The notes beneath the pieces were generated by a model. The model was not told the DNA's origin, made no database searches, and saw only the letters and a program-made list of their open reading frames with translations. The position numbers were made by a program, and so were the translations under genes. From Cylindrotheca closterium (taxonomy: Eukaryota; Bacillariophyta; Bacillariophyceae; Bacillariales; Bacillariaceae): 64,000 nucleotides of DNA. Location: NCBI GenBank assembly GCA_933822405.4, contig CAKOGP040002147.1, positions 45,862 to 109,861 on the forward strand, read 5' to 3'. Within the stretch, counting starts at the first letter, position 1. Each line of letters opens with the position of its first letter. Shown here in pieces: positions 48,601-58,630 of the stretch.

Positions 48601-49707
48601 GCTCAAACCACAATGCAATCCCACTTTGAGGTTGGTGGAGCAGCGCAAATTTCGTTGTCAGATATTTTTCCGATGCACATTGCGGAAGCACTCAAAGCTG
48701 GACGTCCAGTGGAACCCGAGCACCGTGATGAAGTTACAATCTTCTTTTCTGATATTGTCGGTTTCACGGACATTTCGGCAACACTCCCTGCTCGGAAAGT
48801 TGCAACACTATTGAATCGCTTGTACACAAAGTTCGATGAACTATCGCGCAAATATGATATCTTCAAAGTGGAAACGATTGGTGATGCTTACATGGCGGTG
48901 ACAAATCTGGTGAAAGACCAACCGAAGGACCATGCGAAGCGCATTGCTCAGTTCGCAGTGGAAGCCATTAAATCCGCGAGCGAGACCTTGGTGGACGAAG
49001 AAGATCCAGCGAAAGGATTTGTCAATATTCGAGTTGGCTTCCATAGTGGGCCAGTTGTAGCAGATGTTGTCGGGACTCGCAACCTTCGGTACACATTGTT
49101 TGGAGACACTGTGAACACAGCTTCCAGAATGGAAAGCAATTCCAAAGTTAATCGAATTCATTGCTCAAGCGAAGCTGCTGATATCCTAGTGAAGCAATGT
49201 CCCGAAATCCCAATTCGTTCACGTGGACTGATCGCAATCAAGGGAAAGGGAGAGATGCAAACCTTTTGGGTGAATGAGCAAGGCCGAAGACATTCTAATG
49301 CGAATGAACTAAACCATGGACATTCAATCATGCGAGGGTCACTGTCGAGAGACAAGAGTATCCTGGATTGGGCTTCTCAGCATACACCAAGAGCAAGCAG
49401 TGGAACCTCCCAATCCCGTCCGTCAAGGAACAGTCAATTGTCGAGGAATAGTCAATTGTCGAGGAATAGTCAATTTTCCTTTCGTTTCAGCACCTCGTCA
49501 AATGGCTCATCGAATGGTGGCTCGAAACGAAATCTCATGCTTGGAAGACCTAGCAGCCAAAACGAAAGCGGACAATCCTTCGAGATAGGCGGGCTTGGAA
49601 AATTGGAAGAGAACGATGAAGAAAATGGACTTGCATCAAATCATGATAGCGTTGGTGACAGTGACGACGAGTTTGCAAGCGATCTGCATGCAAGCGACCT
49701 GAAATAA
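45692..49707 (+). CDS. Receptor guanylate cyclase: ligand-binding ectodomain, kinase-like domain, cyclase
   Basis: Exons 45692-47864, 47942-48136 and 48206-49707 (introns 77 bp phase 1, 69 bp phase 1) give 1289 residues. Residues ~55-490 are a periplasmic-binding-type (ANF-receptor) ectodomain (GLFPFSG, IAVIYQNDPYG-like strand, GEYGWFFSDS). One TM lies at about 534-556. The kinase-like domain follows: GKGEFGYV, VAIKR, a ~100-residue Ser/charged insert, HGDLKAANVL (785-794), ADFGL (805-807) and GTPYWMAPE. A helical linker precedes the cyclase (FFSDIVGF Asp 972, VETIGDAY Asp 1016, FGDTVNTASRMES). The tail is Ser/Asn-rich with three SRNSQ repeats. The layout resembles animal natriuretic-peptide receptors. 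No signal peptide is visible at this ATG, so a 5' exon may be missing. Confidence 0.9.
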
Positions 49708-49863
49708 AATTCAACATACAACTTGATCGTCGATTTGGATGTTTATTTTGTATTAAAGCCATGAACAGTGCTAGTGAAATGTCTCTCAAGTTGATCATGT
49801 TCTGGTAGTAGTAATATTAATATTGACATTGTACCTATCGGTATTCGTAAGCTGGTTTTCGAA

Positions 49864-50553
49864 TTATTTCTTTCGCACCAGGGTCACTCCATCCGCAAAG
49901 GGAAGCATGACATGTTCCACGCGGACATCCCCATGGACGAGTTTGTTGATCTGGCGCAAGGCCACAGTGTCATCTCCTTGTTCCTTTGGATCCACCACAC
50001 GTCCAGACCACAAGACATTGTCAATGGCAATTATTCCATTTTGTCGGACCAGCCTTATAAGTCTTTCGTAATACCCTTCATAGTTGACCTTATCAGCGTC
50101 AATAAAGGCAAAATCATAAGTTGATTCTTCCCCGTCAGAAATCATTTTATCCAGACTTTCCAGTGCTGGGCCGAGCCGTAAATCAATCTTATTCTCGACA
50201 CCTGCTTCAATCCAATAAGGCTTGCCAACACTTGTAAACTCTTCCGAGACATCCAATCCGACAATTGTTCCCGAATCTGGCAAGTTCAGTGCCATGGCCA
50301 ACGTAGTGTATCCAGTAAAGACACCCACTTCAACTATTCGCTTCACATTCATTGCTGATATCAAAAGCTTGAACAAGGCGGCTTCTGATGGATCTCCCAT
50401 CATGCGAGCACGTGGGTGGTTAGCCGTCTCCAATCGCAATCTTTCTAGGATAGGCGATTCCTTATAACCAAGTTCCTGGACATATGCATGGACTGCTGGA
50501 GCCACAAAGTCGGGATTGGCAAACTTGGCAGGACGTGGTGTGGAACTATTCAT
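49864..50553 (-). CDS. SAM-dependent O-methyltransferase (caffeoyl-CoA OMT type)
   Basis: 229 residues in one exon, a usual length for the Methyltransf_3 family. Motif I is EVGVFTGYTTLAMAL, the acidic residue after the second strand is in GLDVSEE, and the metal/catalytic region is FIDADKVNYEGYY and AIDNVLWSGRVVD. The end is the family-typical LPFADGVTLVRKK. Members methylate catechol-type hydroxyls using a divalent metal; the substrate here is unknown. No targeting sequence, so cytosolic. Its 3' end faces the receptor cyclase gene and its 5' end is divergent from the AAA+ gene. Confidence 0.9.
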   Translation of the reverse strand: MNSSTPRPAKFANPDFVAPAVHAYVQELGYKESPILERLRLETANHPRARMMGDPSEAALFKLLISAMNVKRIVEVGVFTGYTTLAMALNLPDSGTIVGLDVSEEFTSVGKPYWIEAGVENKIDLRLGPALESLDKMISDGEESTYDFAFIDADKVNYEGYYERLIRLVRQNGIIAIDNVLWSGRVVDPKEQGDDTVALRQINKLVHGDVRVEHVMLPFADGVTLVRKK

Positions 50554-50676
50554 GATGAATTTGCATTATTCTTTTGTTGTGAAAGATTTTCAAAGGAAGA
50601 ATCTTTGACAAGGAAGTCGTGGACAGGTTTAGTCTCAAAAGTATTTACATCATAGATCTATATTTCATCTGATGAG

Positions 50677-50820
50677 CGAGGCAAGAGGTCCTTTGTCCGA
50701 GTTTCATCACGTCGTTTTTATATTATACGTGTACGATAAATATATGGCGAATGAAAATCATCATCGTCATCAGTTCTCAGGTAAGAGGTCCATTATGTCC
50801 GAGTTTCATCGCGTCATTTT
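50677..50820. repeat. Diverged 42-bp direct repeat in a 5' leader
   Basis: AGAGGTCCTTTGTCCGAG near 50683 and AGAGGTCCATTATGTCCGAG near 50786, each followed by TTTCATC(A/G)CGTC, are two copies about 103 bp apart. They lie upstream of the likely start of the AAA+ gene. Confidence 0.6.
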
Positions 50821-50866
50821 ATGGCACAAACATGATTTTCATTTTTCATTTCTTGTTGCGAAAATT

Positions 50867-53560
50867 ATGAATCATCATCATCCTTCAAACATGAGACTGC
50901 TCTTGAGAATACGAAAATCGACACCCCTTCTCCAGTTATTGGTTACCCTAATCATCCTACAGTTGGTGTCTGGAAGTGAGAAAGCACACACAAATGTAAT
51001 CCAACACATGCCGCATCATCATCATCATCATCATCATCATCCCTACTATGACTTTGACCAAATGTCTAGTCTGATCAAGCGACTCGACGTGATTGAAAAT
51101 GAGGCACCCAGTTTGCTTCAAGCCTTTTACGAGCCTCGATTGAAGAGTTTCTCTATCAAACCTGAAATCGGTAGTCGCAAGAGGGTGTGCGTCACCTCCA
51201 CCTGTTACGCCCTGGTACAATTGGCCATTTCCAAAATTTATGACATTACGAGTGGATACGGCGCCGTCATTACCTACGACAATTCCATGGAGAGAGGAAA
51301 AGGTGACGAAGACAATGAAAACGTCAAGATACCAATCCCCAAGGTCGTGGATACTTTACTTAGATGCCCGTTTCGAGAAAGCGATCTATTTCAGATTCCA
51401 TTATTGGCGTATTCCATTTTGCAAGTGGACGACGATCGATCCATGATTCGGTCCGCAGCCAAGTCGGACCCTCAAGTTGCGGCCAAGTTCAAAACCATGT
51501 TGTCCACAGTCTTGAAAGCAGCTCCGGATCGAAAGCTAGGGTCGAATCAAGTTCATTCCGATTATGTTCAATATCAAGTCTGCAAATTGATTGCTCTCCT
51601 GCATGACTACACCATCAAACATCAATCAGACGATAATAATGGTTCCGACGACGGATATGGAGGGCTCCCAGAAGAAGTCTTGCCAGACAATATCGCCACG
51701 GATGCCTTTTGGGTCCTCCTGAGTTGCGCCGAAGTCAGCTCCAACGAAGTTTGTCGTCAACTAGCCTATCGGGTGGCCGACGACTTGGGTTCCTTTGATG
51801 TCATGCGACTGGCGTATTCCTTGTTGACCTATGTACGTTCTACCACTAGTCTTTCTGGAATGTCTGGAAAGGAAATGGTAGAAGGAGAAGGACCGTCTCC
51901 TGAAACCAGAATACCGCAATTGAATCAAAAGCTCGTGGCAGCGGCACTGGCTGCATTTTTCAAAGAACAAAATATTGATGGGATGTGGGACAGGGGGCAG
52001 CCCATTTACAAGTCATTATCACGAGGCAAGCGACGGGATATGGGCAATGCCTTTGTATTTCCAGTCAATATCGTGGGGAGTTTGCTTCAAATGCTTCCTG
52101 CCGAAGCTTTTCGGCCACATTTGGCAGCATTGGATCGAACGCTGCAGTGGATTGAAAGTCATCAGCGATTTGAGACAGTCGTGAACTATTGTGATGAAGA
52201 GACTGGAAATGTCTATGGCAAGCCAATGAAGGGATGGAGTTCACCTCACTTGAATCCAAGCTCAGGTCCAGAAGCCTGGCCAACTGCTCAAGTATTGAAG
52301 TGTACCTTGTGGATGAGGCAAACGATCCGGGAGTTGGTTCATAATGACGTCTTGGAAGAATTCAATGGGATTGCCTTTTCGAAACAAAGCGACAAGAATG
52401 GTGACGATTGGGATACACTGTTGGATGCAGATCTAGGCGGTACTAGCCCAACCAGCGATGAAAATATGGATTCGTACGATCTAGGTGGTTCTAGTCCAAC
52501 CAGCGATGGAACTAAGGATCCCAACGACAGTGACACTGACTCAGGTGGTCGGAATAGCTGCCGCACCATCAAGGACGTTCTTGAACAACGAGTCATTCAG
52601 CCATTTGCTGCATCGATCGAGAATCCGTCTTATGGTGCTGCCTACTCGGCCATTTTATTCGGACCACCAGGAGGTGCCAAGACCAGTCTCACCGAAGCAT
52701 TGGCACGCAAGATGGGGTACGACTACGTTTGCATCGACACGGCTGATTTCTTGGCGGATGGTTTGACCAATGTGGCTGCCCGTATCCGTTATGTCTTCAA
52801 TCGACTCATGGCCCTCCAGAAATGTGTCATTTTGTTTGACGAGATTGAAGAATTTGCCATGGATCGAAAACTTCCTAGCTTATCCATGGAATCGCGCATG
52901 TTGACGACCGCCATGTTGACAGCAATCAATGATTTGCGACGAAAGGAGCAGTCCATTTTCTTCATTGCAACCAATCGCCTGGATGCCTTTGATTCGGCCA
53001 TTACAAGGCCTGGACGAATCGACATGACTCTCTTTGTCGGAACACCCAACTTGGAAAGTCGAGTGACTCAGTTTCGGCAGCAACTGGCCCGTGTCCGCCA
53101 TGTGCGAAGATCAGAGACGAGTGCTGTAGACGACGCCACAGGAGACCGAGACGGAGGGGAACCTGAAGATTCACTGAAAGATGATGACGTCAAGCCGAGG
53201 AAACGGAAGAGAAGGAAGCGAAAGGAGGATGACGAAAATCAGGCCAAAGACTCCCGCGATGCTGACGATGATGATGATGCTGATGCGAGCGATGAAGAGT
53301 ATCAGGATCCATTGATAGAGGAGTCGATATCCACCTTTCGTTTCTTTTTGCAATCGGTCTGGTCCGAAGATGCCATGTTTATGAATTACTTGGAAGGTGT
53401 CCAGTTTGCATCGGCCTGTGCCGACTTGGTGTCCTCTCATCAACGGCCGCCTACAGTGCGCGAAATGAAAATGATCCTGAGGCAACAAGCTGCTGTCATG
53501 ACCGTACGGGGTGCTGCCAGAGAGGAATTCTTGACATCCATGGAAATGTCACGCTTCTAA
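50867..53560 (+). CDS. AAA+ ATPase with signal peptide and N-terminal helical (toroid-like) domain
   Basis: The frame is open from 50672, but MNHHHPSNMRLLLRIRKS leads straight into a hydrophobic core (LLQLLVTLIILQLVSG), so the start is at 50867 or 50891; about 897 residues. A nine-His run follows. Residues ~60-520 are helical with GMWDRGQPIY, NAFVFPVNIVGSLL and GWSSPHLN...GPEAWPTAQVL, recalling alpha/alpha-toroid (terpene cyclase/prenyltransferase-like) repeats. The AAA+ core has Walker A GPPGGAKTS (~598), Walker B VILFDEIEE (~655), sensor IATNRLDAF and RPGRID. An insert with KPRKRKRRKRK and long Asp runs separates the core from a C-terminal helical part. Role unknown; ATP-driven remodelling in the secretory route or an organelle is inferred. 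Confidence 0.75.
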   Translation: MNHHHPSNMRLLLRIRKSTPLLQLLVTLIILQLVSGSEKAHTNVIQHMPHHHHHHHHHPYYDFDQMSSLIKRLDVIENEAPSLLQAFYEPRLKSFSIKPEIGSRKRVCVTSTCYALVQLAISKIYDITSGYGAVITYDNSMERGKGDEDNENVKIPIPKVVDTLLRCPFRESDLFQIPLLAYSILQVDDDRSMIRSAAKSDPQVAAKFKTMLSTVLKAAPDRKLGSNQVHSDYVQYQVCKLIALLHDYTIKHQSDDNNGSDDGYGGLPEEVLPDNIATDAFWVLLSCAEVSSNEVCRQLAYRVADDLGSFDVMRLAYSLLTYVRSTTSLSGMSGKEMVEGEGPSPETRIPQLNQKLVAAALAAFFKEQNIDGMWDRGQPIYKSLSRGKRRDMGNAFVFPVNIVGSLLQMLPAEAFRPHLAALDRTLQWIESHQRFETVVNYCDEETGNVYGKPMKGWSSPHLNPSSGPEAWPTAQVLKCTLWMRQTIRELVHNDVLEEFNGIAFSKQSDKNGDDWDTLLDADLGGTSPTSDENMDSYDLGGSSPTSDGTKDPNDSDTDSGGRNSCRTIKDVLEQRVIQPFAASIENPSYGAAYSAILFGPPGGAKTSLTEALARKMGYDYVCIDTADFLADGLTNVAARIRYVFNRLMALQKCVILFDEIEEFAMDRKLPSLSMESRMLTTAMLTAINDLRRKEQSIFFIATNRLDAFDSAITRPGRIDMTLFVGTPNLESRVTQFRQQLARVRHVRRSETSAVDDATGDRDGGEPEDSLKDDDVKPRKRKRRKRKEDDENQAKDSRDADDDDDADASDEEYQDPLIEESISTFRFFLQSVWSEDAMFMNYLEGVQFASACADLVSSHQRPPTVREMKMILRQQAAVMTVRGAAREEFLTSMEMSRF

Positions 53561-53628
53561 AAATGCTCTGTTATATTCTATTGTACAATATATTTAAATT
53601 TTCTATCTACATTCACTATGCATTTGGT

Positions 53629-54705
53629 CTATTTTGGTTCTTTCTCTGCCAGAAATTGCAAGACAGGGTCATTATTCTCATCGTCCTCGTCGTTAAGCAA
53701 TTGATGTACCTTCTTGGCACAAATGCGAGTGCCCAATAGTTCAAAATCAAAGACAATGCAATCATCATCCAAGTATGATACTGGGAAGACAGATACTCCG
53801 TCAACGAAAAAGAATCGTCCCAAAGCATTAATGATATCCTTGCCCAAACTGGCTGGAACCTCGTCCAAACTTGCATAGGGCGGCAATTCCAATGGATCAT
53901 CATTCATCTTCTCACTGCTGGTTTGAATCCAAGCCTCATCAAAGTCAACTCGACAGATTTGATCTTCGTCTTGACTCGAGTAGGTTCCCGCCACGGAAAA
54001 CCAGGTCACTGATTCTGCTGGCTTATTGTTCAAGAACTTGACGACCAGTCGGGCATGGGAAGTCATGGTGCCATCGGGCCTCATGAGATAATAGACGGGA
54101 TCAAATCCAATCGAAACTCCAGGCGAGTTTTTGTTGGTAGTCCCCTTCTTATTGGTAACATCATCTGCTGCTACTGTATTGAATAATGGCGATTGGGAAA
54201 ACAAGGCCGATAGGAACTGCGAAACGACCATGCCAAAAGTGGCAATGTGGGGTGCATAGACGACCCTCCAAATGCCAGGTGCCAAATGGCGAAAGGATTT
54301 GGTGGATCCTGGAGAAGCCGTCGGATTTGTGTTGGTCATTTCTGTCACCAATGCCGTTCGTTCCTTGGTGGGCGTGTGCAATCGATAATATGATGTACTA
54401 GTGGGATCTTGGAAACTGTCAAACAATGCTTGTTTGGCTGGATTGTTGGTGCTTTCTACTTTCACTGCGGTAAAATCATCTTCTTCACCTACGTTGTCTT
54501 CAACATCAGTGCCACCCATCTCAGCCTTGAGGCATATTCTGTCGTATGGGACAGATGCTGGTATTCTTCTAGTGGACGGCTGTTGTTGTTGTATTTGTTG
54601 GTGTTGTTGTAATTGAAAGGCAGCTGCAAATGATGAAAGCATAACGGTTGACATCACCACAAGAAACGCCAGCGACGGCGAACAGGAACGCTTCAAATGG
54701 ACCAT
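53629..54705 (-). CDS. Putative plastid-targeted protein, possibly PAP/fibrillin-like
   Basis: The ATG at 54705 gives 358 residues; a GTG seven codons upstream is not used. The signal peptide ends SSFAAAF-QLQQ, an Ala-Phe junction like the diatom ASAFAP motif, followed by a Gln-rich presequence. The mature part has LAPGIWRVVYAPHI, GFDPVYYLMRPDG, TWFSVAGTY and ICRVDFDEAWI, a beta-rich pattern. The GxWxxxY start recalls plastid lipid-associated/fibrillin proteins, but the match is weak. The 3' ends of this gene and the AAA+ gene converge with about 70 bp between them. Confidence 0.55.
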   Translation of the reverse strand: MVHLKRSCSPSLAFLVVMSTVMLSSFAAAFQLQQHQQIQQQQPSTRRIPASVPYDRICLKAEMGGTDVEDNVGEEDDFTAVKVESTNNPAKQALFDSFQDPTSTSYYRLHTPTKERTALVTEMTNTNPTASPGSTKSFRHLAPGIWRVVYAPHIATFGMVVSQFLSALFSQSPLFNTVAADDVTNKKGTTNKNSPGVSIGFDPVYYLMRPDGTMTSHARLVVKFLNNKPAESVTWFSVAGTYSSQDEDQICRVDFDEAWIQTSSEKMNDDPLELPPYASLDEVPASLGKDIINALGRFFFVDGVSVFPVSYLDDDCIVFDFELLGTRICAKKVHQLLNDEDDENNDPVLQFLAEKEPK

Positions 54706-55144
54706 GGTAGAGATGAGAAAGGCCACGGTATGGTATGAGAGATAATAATGGTGATGTGATGAATAATATAAATGCGATGAGTGAGTGAGTCAGTAATTGA
54801 ATACGTACAGAAGTAGACCTTCCAGCAGAAAGTCTACTACCTACTCCAGTATATATTCAATAGGTATCTCTTCTTGAATATCCAATGTATTTGTACTACC
54901 TCTGCTTATTGCATAAAAATTGTGACAATGCAGTCAATGCGATTTTTGTTGGCATTACTATCATCACTCCACCGAGAAGTTGGCACTGCCGCAGAGTCAG
55001 TCATTTGCTGGATTGATTCTTGATTGATCCCCGTACTATACTGTAGCACCTGCACAGTATAGCTCGTAATCAAAATACAAGCAGCAACCTTTTTCTCTGA
55101 AAAAGCTCATTTGTCCGTATTCTCAAAACTCATCTTCACTCATT
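54706..55144. other. Intergenic, about 440 bp
   Basis: Promoter side of the putative plastid gene and 3' flank of the DUF711 gene. Nothing recognised. Confidence 0.45.
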
Positions 55145-56473
55145 TCAATCGACTGAAAATACTTGTGCATTGATGAGATAGGGCGAATCAAATCGAGTCA
55201 TGTCCCCTGAATGGAGTCCAGGAACTGGAAGCACCCGACAACTCAATGATTTGTTCCAGCGCCCCGCAATGCCCGCTACATCCAAAATCATGGAAGCGAT
55301 TGCTTTGACAGAACAATCCCCAGGTAGCGGAATGGTATCCAGACCGACCCCACACACCGTGCTGATCAACAAGAGATCCGATATTCGTAATTTGCGCTTG
55401 GCACCCCCTAGAGTCAATTCGGCAAGTCTCTGATCTTCGCAAACTGGTAGCATCACTCCACAATAACCTGTTAGCTTGATGTTTGGCAAACTTTGGAGGG
55501 CCACTGTCAGCTGAGCCGTGGCAGCCGTAGTGCCTGGTCCACCAAACACTTCCACTTCATCCAAGGCTTCCAGTGCCGCTGCAATGGACCCATTGGCCGC
55601 CAAGGATGGGTTCAAGGAGGTATCAATCCCAAGAAACTCGGCAGCAGCATTCTCGGAATTGGAAGCCACCTTGTTGCAAATGTCTTGGAGAGGCAACAAC
55701 ATGTCGGAATATTGCTTTGAAAAATGGTCAGCAATCCTTCCTACCGAGCCAGTGTCGGCAAGAATGGACTGAATGACGGGTCCATTCTCCAAACCAATCG
55801 CAAATTTCAATGCTTCACCGCCCTTTCCAGAAGAAGAAGAAGAAGAAACAGACTTGGCGGCTGGAAAAAAGGGAATGAACGGTTGACAATTGGATGCCGC
55901 ACAAAACTGAAAGTTTCCCAATCCATCCTTGACATGTTGGGGTGCATCAACTGACAAAGAGCCCAATTTGGAAATATCAAGAATAATATTTGCAGCAGCA
56001 TTGGCCGCTACAACGTCACCAGCTTTGATGTTCATGGAACAAGAGAGTCGACTGGAAAGAGCAACAATCTGACAACACCACGATGTTGCTTCCTGGATAG
56101 TCATGGCTGGACCCAAAGAACAAAATGAAATCTCATTCATGGCCAAGATTGTGTCCAGAAGCTTTAGGCGGTCTATTATTGAAGACTGGTACGGTTGGGA
56201 CTTCTCATTATCACCCTTGCCGTGGTCCTCGTCGTCATTCGCCTTATTGCCGTCCAATAAGAGCCATTCCCCAAACGGATTGGTTGCCAGGCGGAGCGTT
56301 TGGACAATGTATCCTTGCTGTTCAAACTCGTGTTGTACTTTCTTCAAGAAACTTGCACAGGTTCTCACCTTTTTGGCTAAAAGTGTTGCTGATTCCTTAT
56401 TTCCATCATGATCAAAGTCCGAGGAGGACAATTCCAAAAAACCAGTAATGGCACGAACCACCACTGGTTTCAT
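55145..56473 (-). CDS. DUF711 / UPF0210 family protein
   Basis: The ATG at 56473 (MKPVVVRAITGFLEL) begins a 442-residue protein in one exon; the upstream open frame to 56551 lacks family sequence. Recognisable blocks are PFIPFFPAAKS, FAIGLENGPV, FGGPGTTAATAQLTVALQ, GYCGVMLPVCEDQRLAE and LLISTVCGVGLDTIPLPGD, which follow the UPF0210 pattern found in archaea, bacteria and some eukaryotes. No biochemical role is established for the family as far as I know; it has a GRE-like alpha/beta fold in bacteria. No targeting peptide. Confidence 0.85.
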   Translation of the reverse strand: MKPVVVRAITGFLELSSSDFDHDGNKESATLLAKKVRTCASFLKKVQHEFEQQGYIVQTLRLATNPFGEWLLLDGNKANDDEDHGKGDNEKSQPYQSSIIDRLKLLDTILAMNEISFCSLGPAMTIQEATSWCCQIVALSSRLSCSMNIKAGDVVAANAAANIILDISKLGSLSVDAPQHVKDGLGNFQFCAASNCQPFIPFFPAAKSVSSSSSSGKGGEALKFAIGLENGPVIQSILADTGSVGRIADHFSKQYSDMLLPLQDICNKVASNSENAAAEFLGIDTSLNPSLAANGSIAAALEALDEVEVFGGPGTTAATAQLTVALQSLPNIKLTGYCGVMLPVCEDQRLAELTLGGAKRKLRISDLLLISTVCGVGLDTIPLPGDCSVKAIASMILDVAGIAGRWNKSLSCRVLPVPGLHSGDMTRFDSPYLINAQVFSVD

Positions 56474-56860
56474 GATGATGATACAATAATATACCTGGTA
56501 CGAGTACCGGTATGTCGTGCGGAGATGTGACAGTGATGATCCTATCGGCATTTTTAGGGGATTGACTTCATCTAAATGTGGGATTGAAGGTTGAACTATT
56601 CATTCTGCCCCCTAAATACGCCGAATTCCAATAAAAGATATCATTCAAAAACGCGCATGCACTCGTCCGGACCATCATGCGTGACCTACAGTAGGCAATT
56701 TCAAATTGTTCCTTCGTACATGATTTTTGGGGAGGAATAATGTGCATTTATCCCCCAACGCATACAGCATGCGGTTTGAAAACTAATACAGTACTGTCAT
56801 TATCGCAGATTGCCGATCGGATTCCTTGCTGATACTGTAGCTGGTTATCCATTGAATAGA
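56474..56860. other. Divergent promoter spacer
   Basis: About 390 bp between the DUF711 and LRR3 starts. One TACCGGTA at 56505-56512. Nothing else recognised. Confidence 0.45.
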
Positions 56861-57165
56861 ATGACTTCTTGTCACTTCTTTGGTAATGAAGGAGAAGCTA
56901 TTCCAGAAGACGTGGAAGAATTAGTTATTCATCCCCTGGTTCAAGCGATTCCAGATGAAGCTTGTCGCGGTAGGTTTGAACGGCTGACACGAGTCAACTT
57001 CAATCATGGAGGGTCCGCCGCTCTAAGAACAATCGGAAAATTTGCCTTTTTGAAATGTGTAAGCTTGTTGGAAATTGAAATCCCTCCGTCCGTGACGACT
57101 ATTGGAGAAGGGGCCTTTATGAGTTGCCAATCATTAACAGTAGTTCGTTTTGTCAAAGATGGTTC

Positions 57166-57203
<38 letters not shown>

Positions 57204-58630
57204 TGACCACAATTGGAGAGAAGGCCTTTGCCAATTGCAGATCTTTGACTGATGATATCAGCATTCCATCCGGCGTGGAGACCATTCGAGAGCATGCGTT
57301 TGCTTGGTGTCCATGCTTGGCGAGGGTGTTCTTCCACGAGGGACTGAAAATAATCGATAGTGGTGCTTTTAACGAGTGTGTCAAATTGGAAAAAGTGAAC
57401 ATTCCGAGATCTCTTGAGATGTTGGGCAGCTATGCCTTTCGTGGTTGTACATCGGTACAGGAAGTGAACATTCAGGAAGGAAACTTGAGGGAAATTAGAT
57501 CACAGACCTTTGAGGAATGTGTCAAATTGGAAGCAATCACCATATCTTCCACTGTTGAACGCGTTGGATCAAACGCATTCAGGGACTGCCACTCTTTGAG
57601 GGTAGTAAAGTTTCACAACGGTCTGCGATCTGTAGAAGACGGTGCCTTTTACTTGTGCACGAATCTGCAATCAGTTGCACTACCGGGGTCGGTAGAATCA
57701 ATCGGCAGGATGGCTTTCGAAGGATGTCCCAAGTTGGTGTCCATAGAATTGGGGGATGGTCCAAGAGACATGAAGATATACGGCCTTGCCTTTTCGGAAT
57801 GCGTCTCCTTGGCAAATATTTGTCTTCCTTCTGCATCGACAACAACCAAAACCACTACGAACGAAAGTTCGCATAGCAACAGCTTTAGCCACTGCACGGA
57901 GCTGCAAAATCAATACGGTGACAGCATCCCGCTTGCCCTGACGCGTCGATTTGAGAACTTTCCGATACACAAGAAAGTTTACCACGCCTCTGTAACAACC
58001 CCAGTTGAGCTCTCCCGGGAGATTGAGTCATCCGTCCAATCTTCTGAAGGCAATATCCATAAGGATCGTTTGGTTGATCCTTTTGGCATGACGCCATTTC
58101 ACATTCTGTTATCGGCTGCAAACTGCAGACTTGATCTTTTGCAAATCCTACTAGATTCCTATTCACCGCGCGTCCTTGGATGGAAAGACTACGTGAACGA
58201 AAAGACTGCCATTGAATACTTGATCCAACAAAGTGATCATCTAACTACTGACAACTCTCGACTCATACTGCAAGTGGCTCTTGAAGGATGGTTGATACGC
58301 TCAATAGCTAGCTGGAATGGACTGGAAGCTTGGAAAGCAGACATGTCGAATAGGGTGAATGTTATTGTTGCTGAAGACGGAGCGAATCAGAGACAATCCT
58401 TGCTTCAAGAAGCATCAATGGCTTTGTCACGGTACGAGCGGATGGAGGCTACAACTTTGCTAGAGTTGTCTTTGTGGAAAATGGAGTTGAATTCGGCGGA
58501 TGCTCAAACACCAGCGGAGAATGAAGCAAGAAGAGCGACAGTCAAAAAGGAAGCATACCATATTCGAAGCGGTGCTTCTGTTGTCATTCCGAATGTGATT
58601 GCAATTCTATACTGTGATCTGCTATTATAG
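56861..58630 (+). CDS. Intact BspA-like LRR / ankyrin-like protein (LRR3)
   Basis: The ATG at 56861 (MTSCHFFGNEGEAIPED), aligned with the starts of the two relatives, gives 589 residues; the frame is open upstream but has no ATG. About 12 LRR_5 repeats of ~23 residues (AFxxCxSLxxIxIPxSVxxIG) run from ~40 to ~340, interrupted by a poly-Ser run from a (TCA)n tract at about 57163-57205. Then come an ankyrin-like block (DPFGMTPFHILLSAANCRLDLLQILLDSY, KTAIEYLIQQ), a Trp-containing helix region (SWNGLEAWKADMSNRV) and a C-terminal hydrophobic end. No signal peptide, so probably cytosolic. This is the only uninterrupted member here; function unknown. Confidence 0.85.
57163..57205. repeat. (TCA)n coding microsatellite
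   Basis: About 13 TCA codons make a poly-Ser loop between two LRRs of LRR3. The relatives lack it. Confidence 0.9.
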
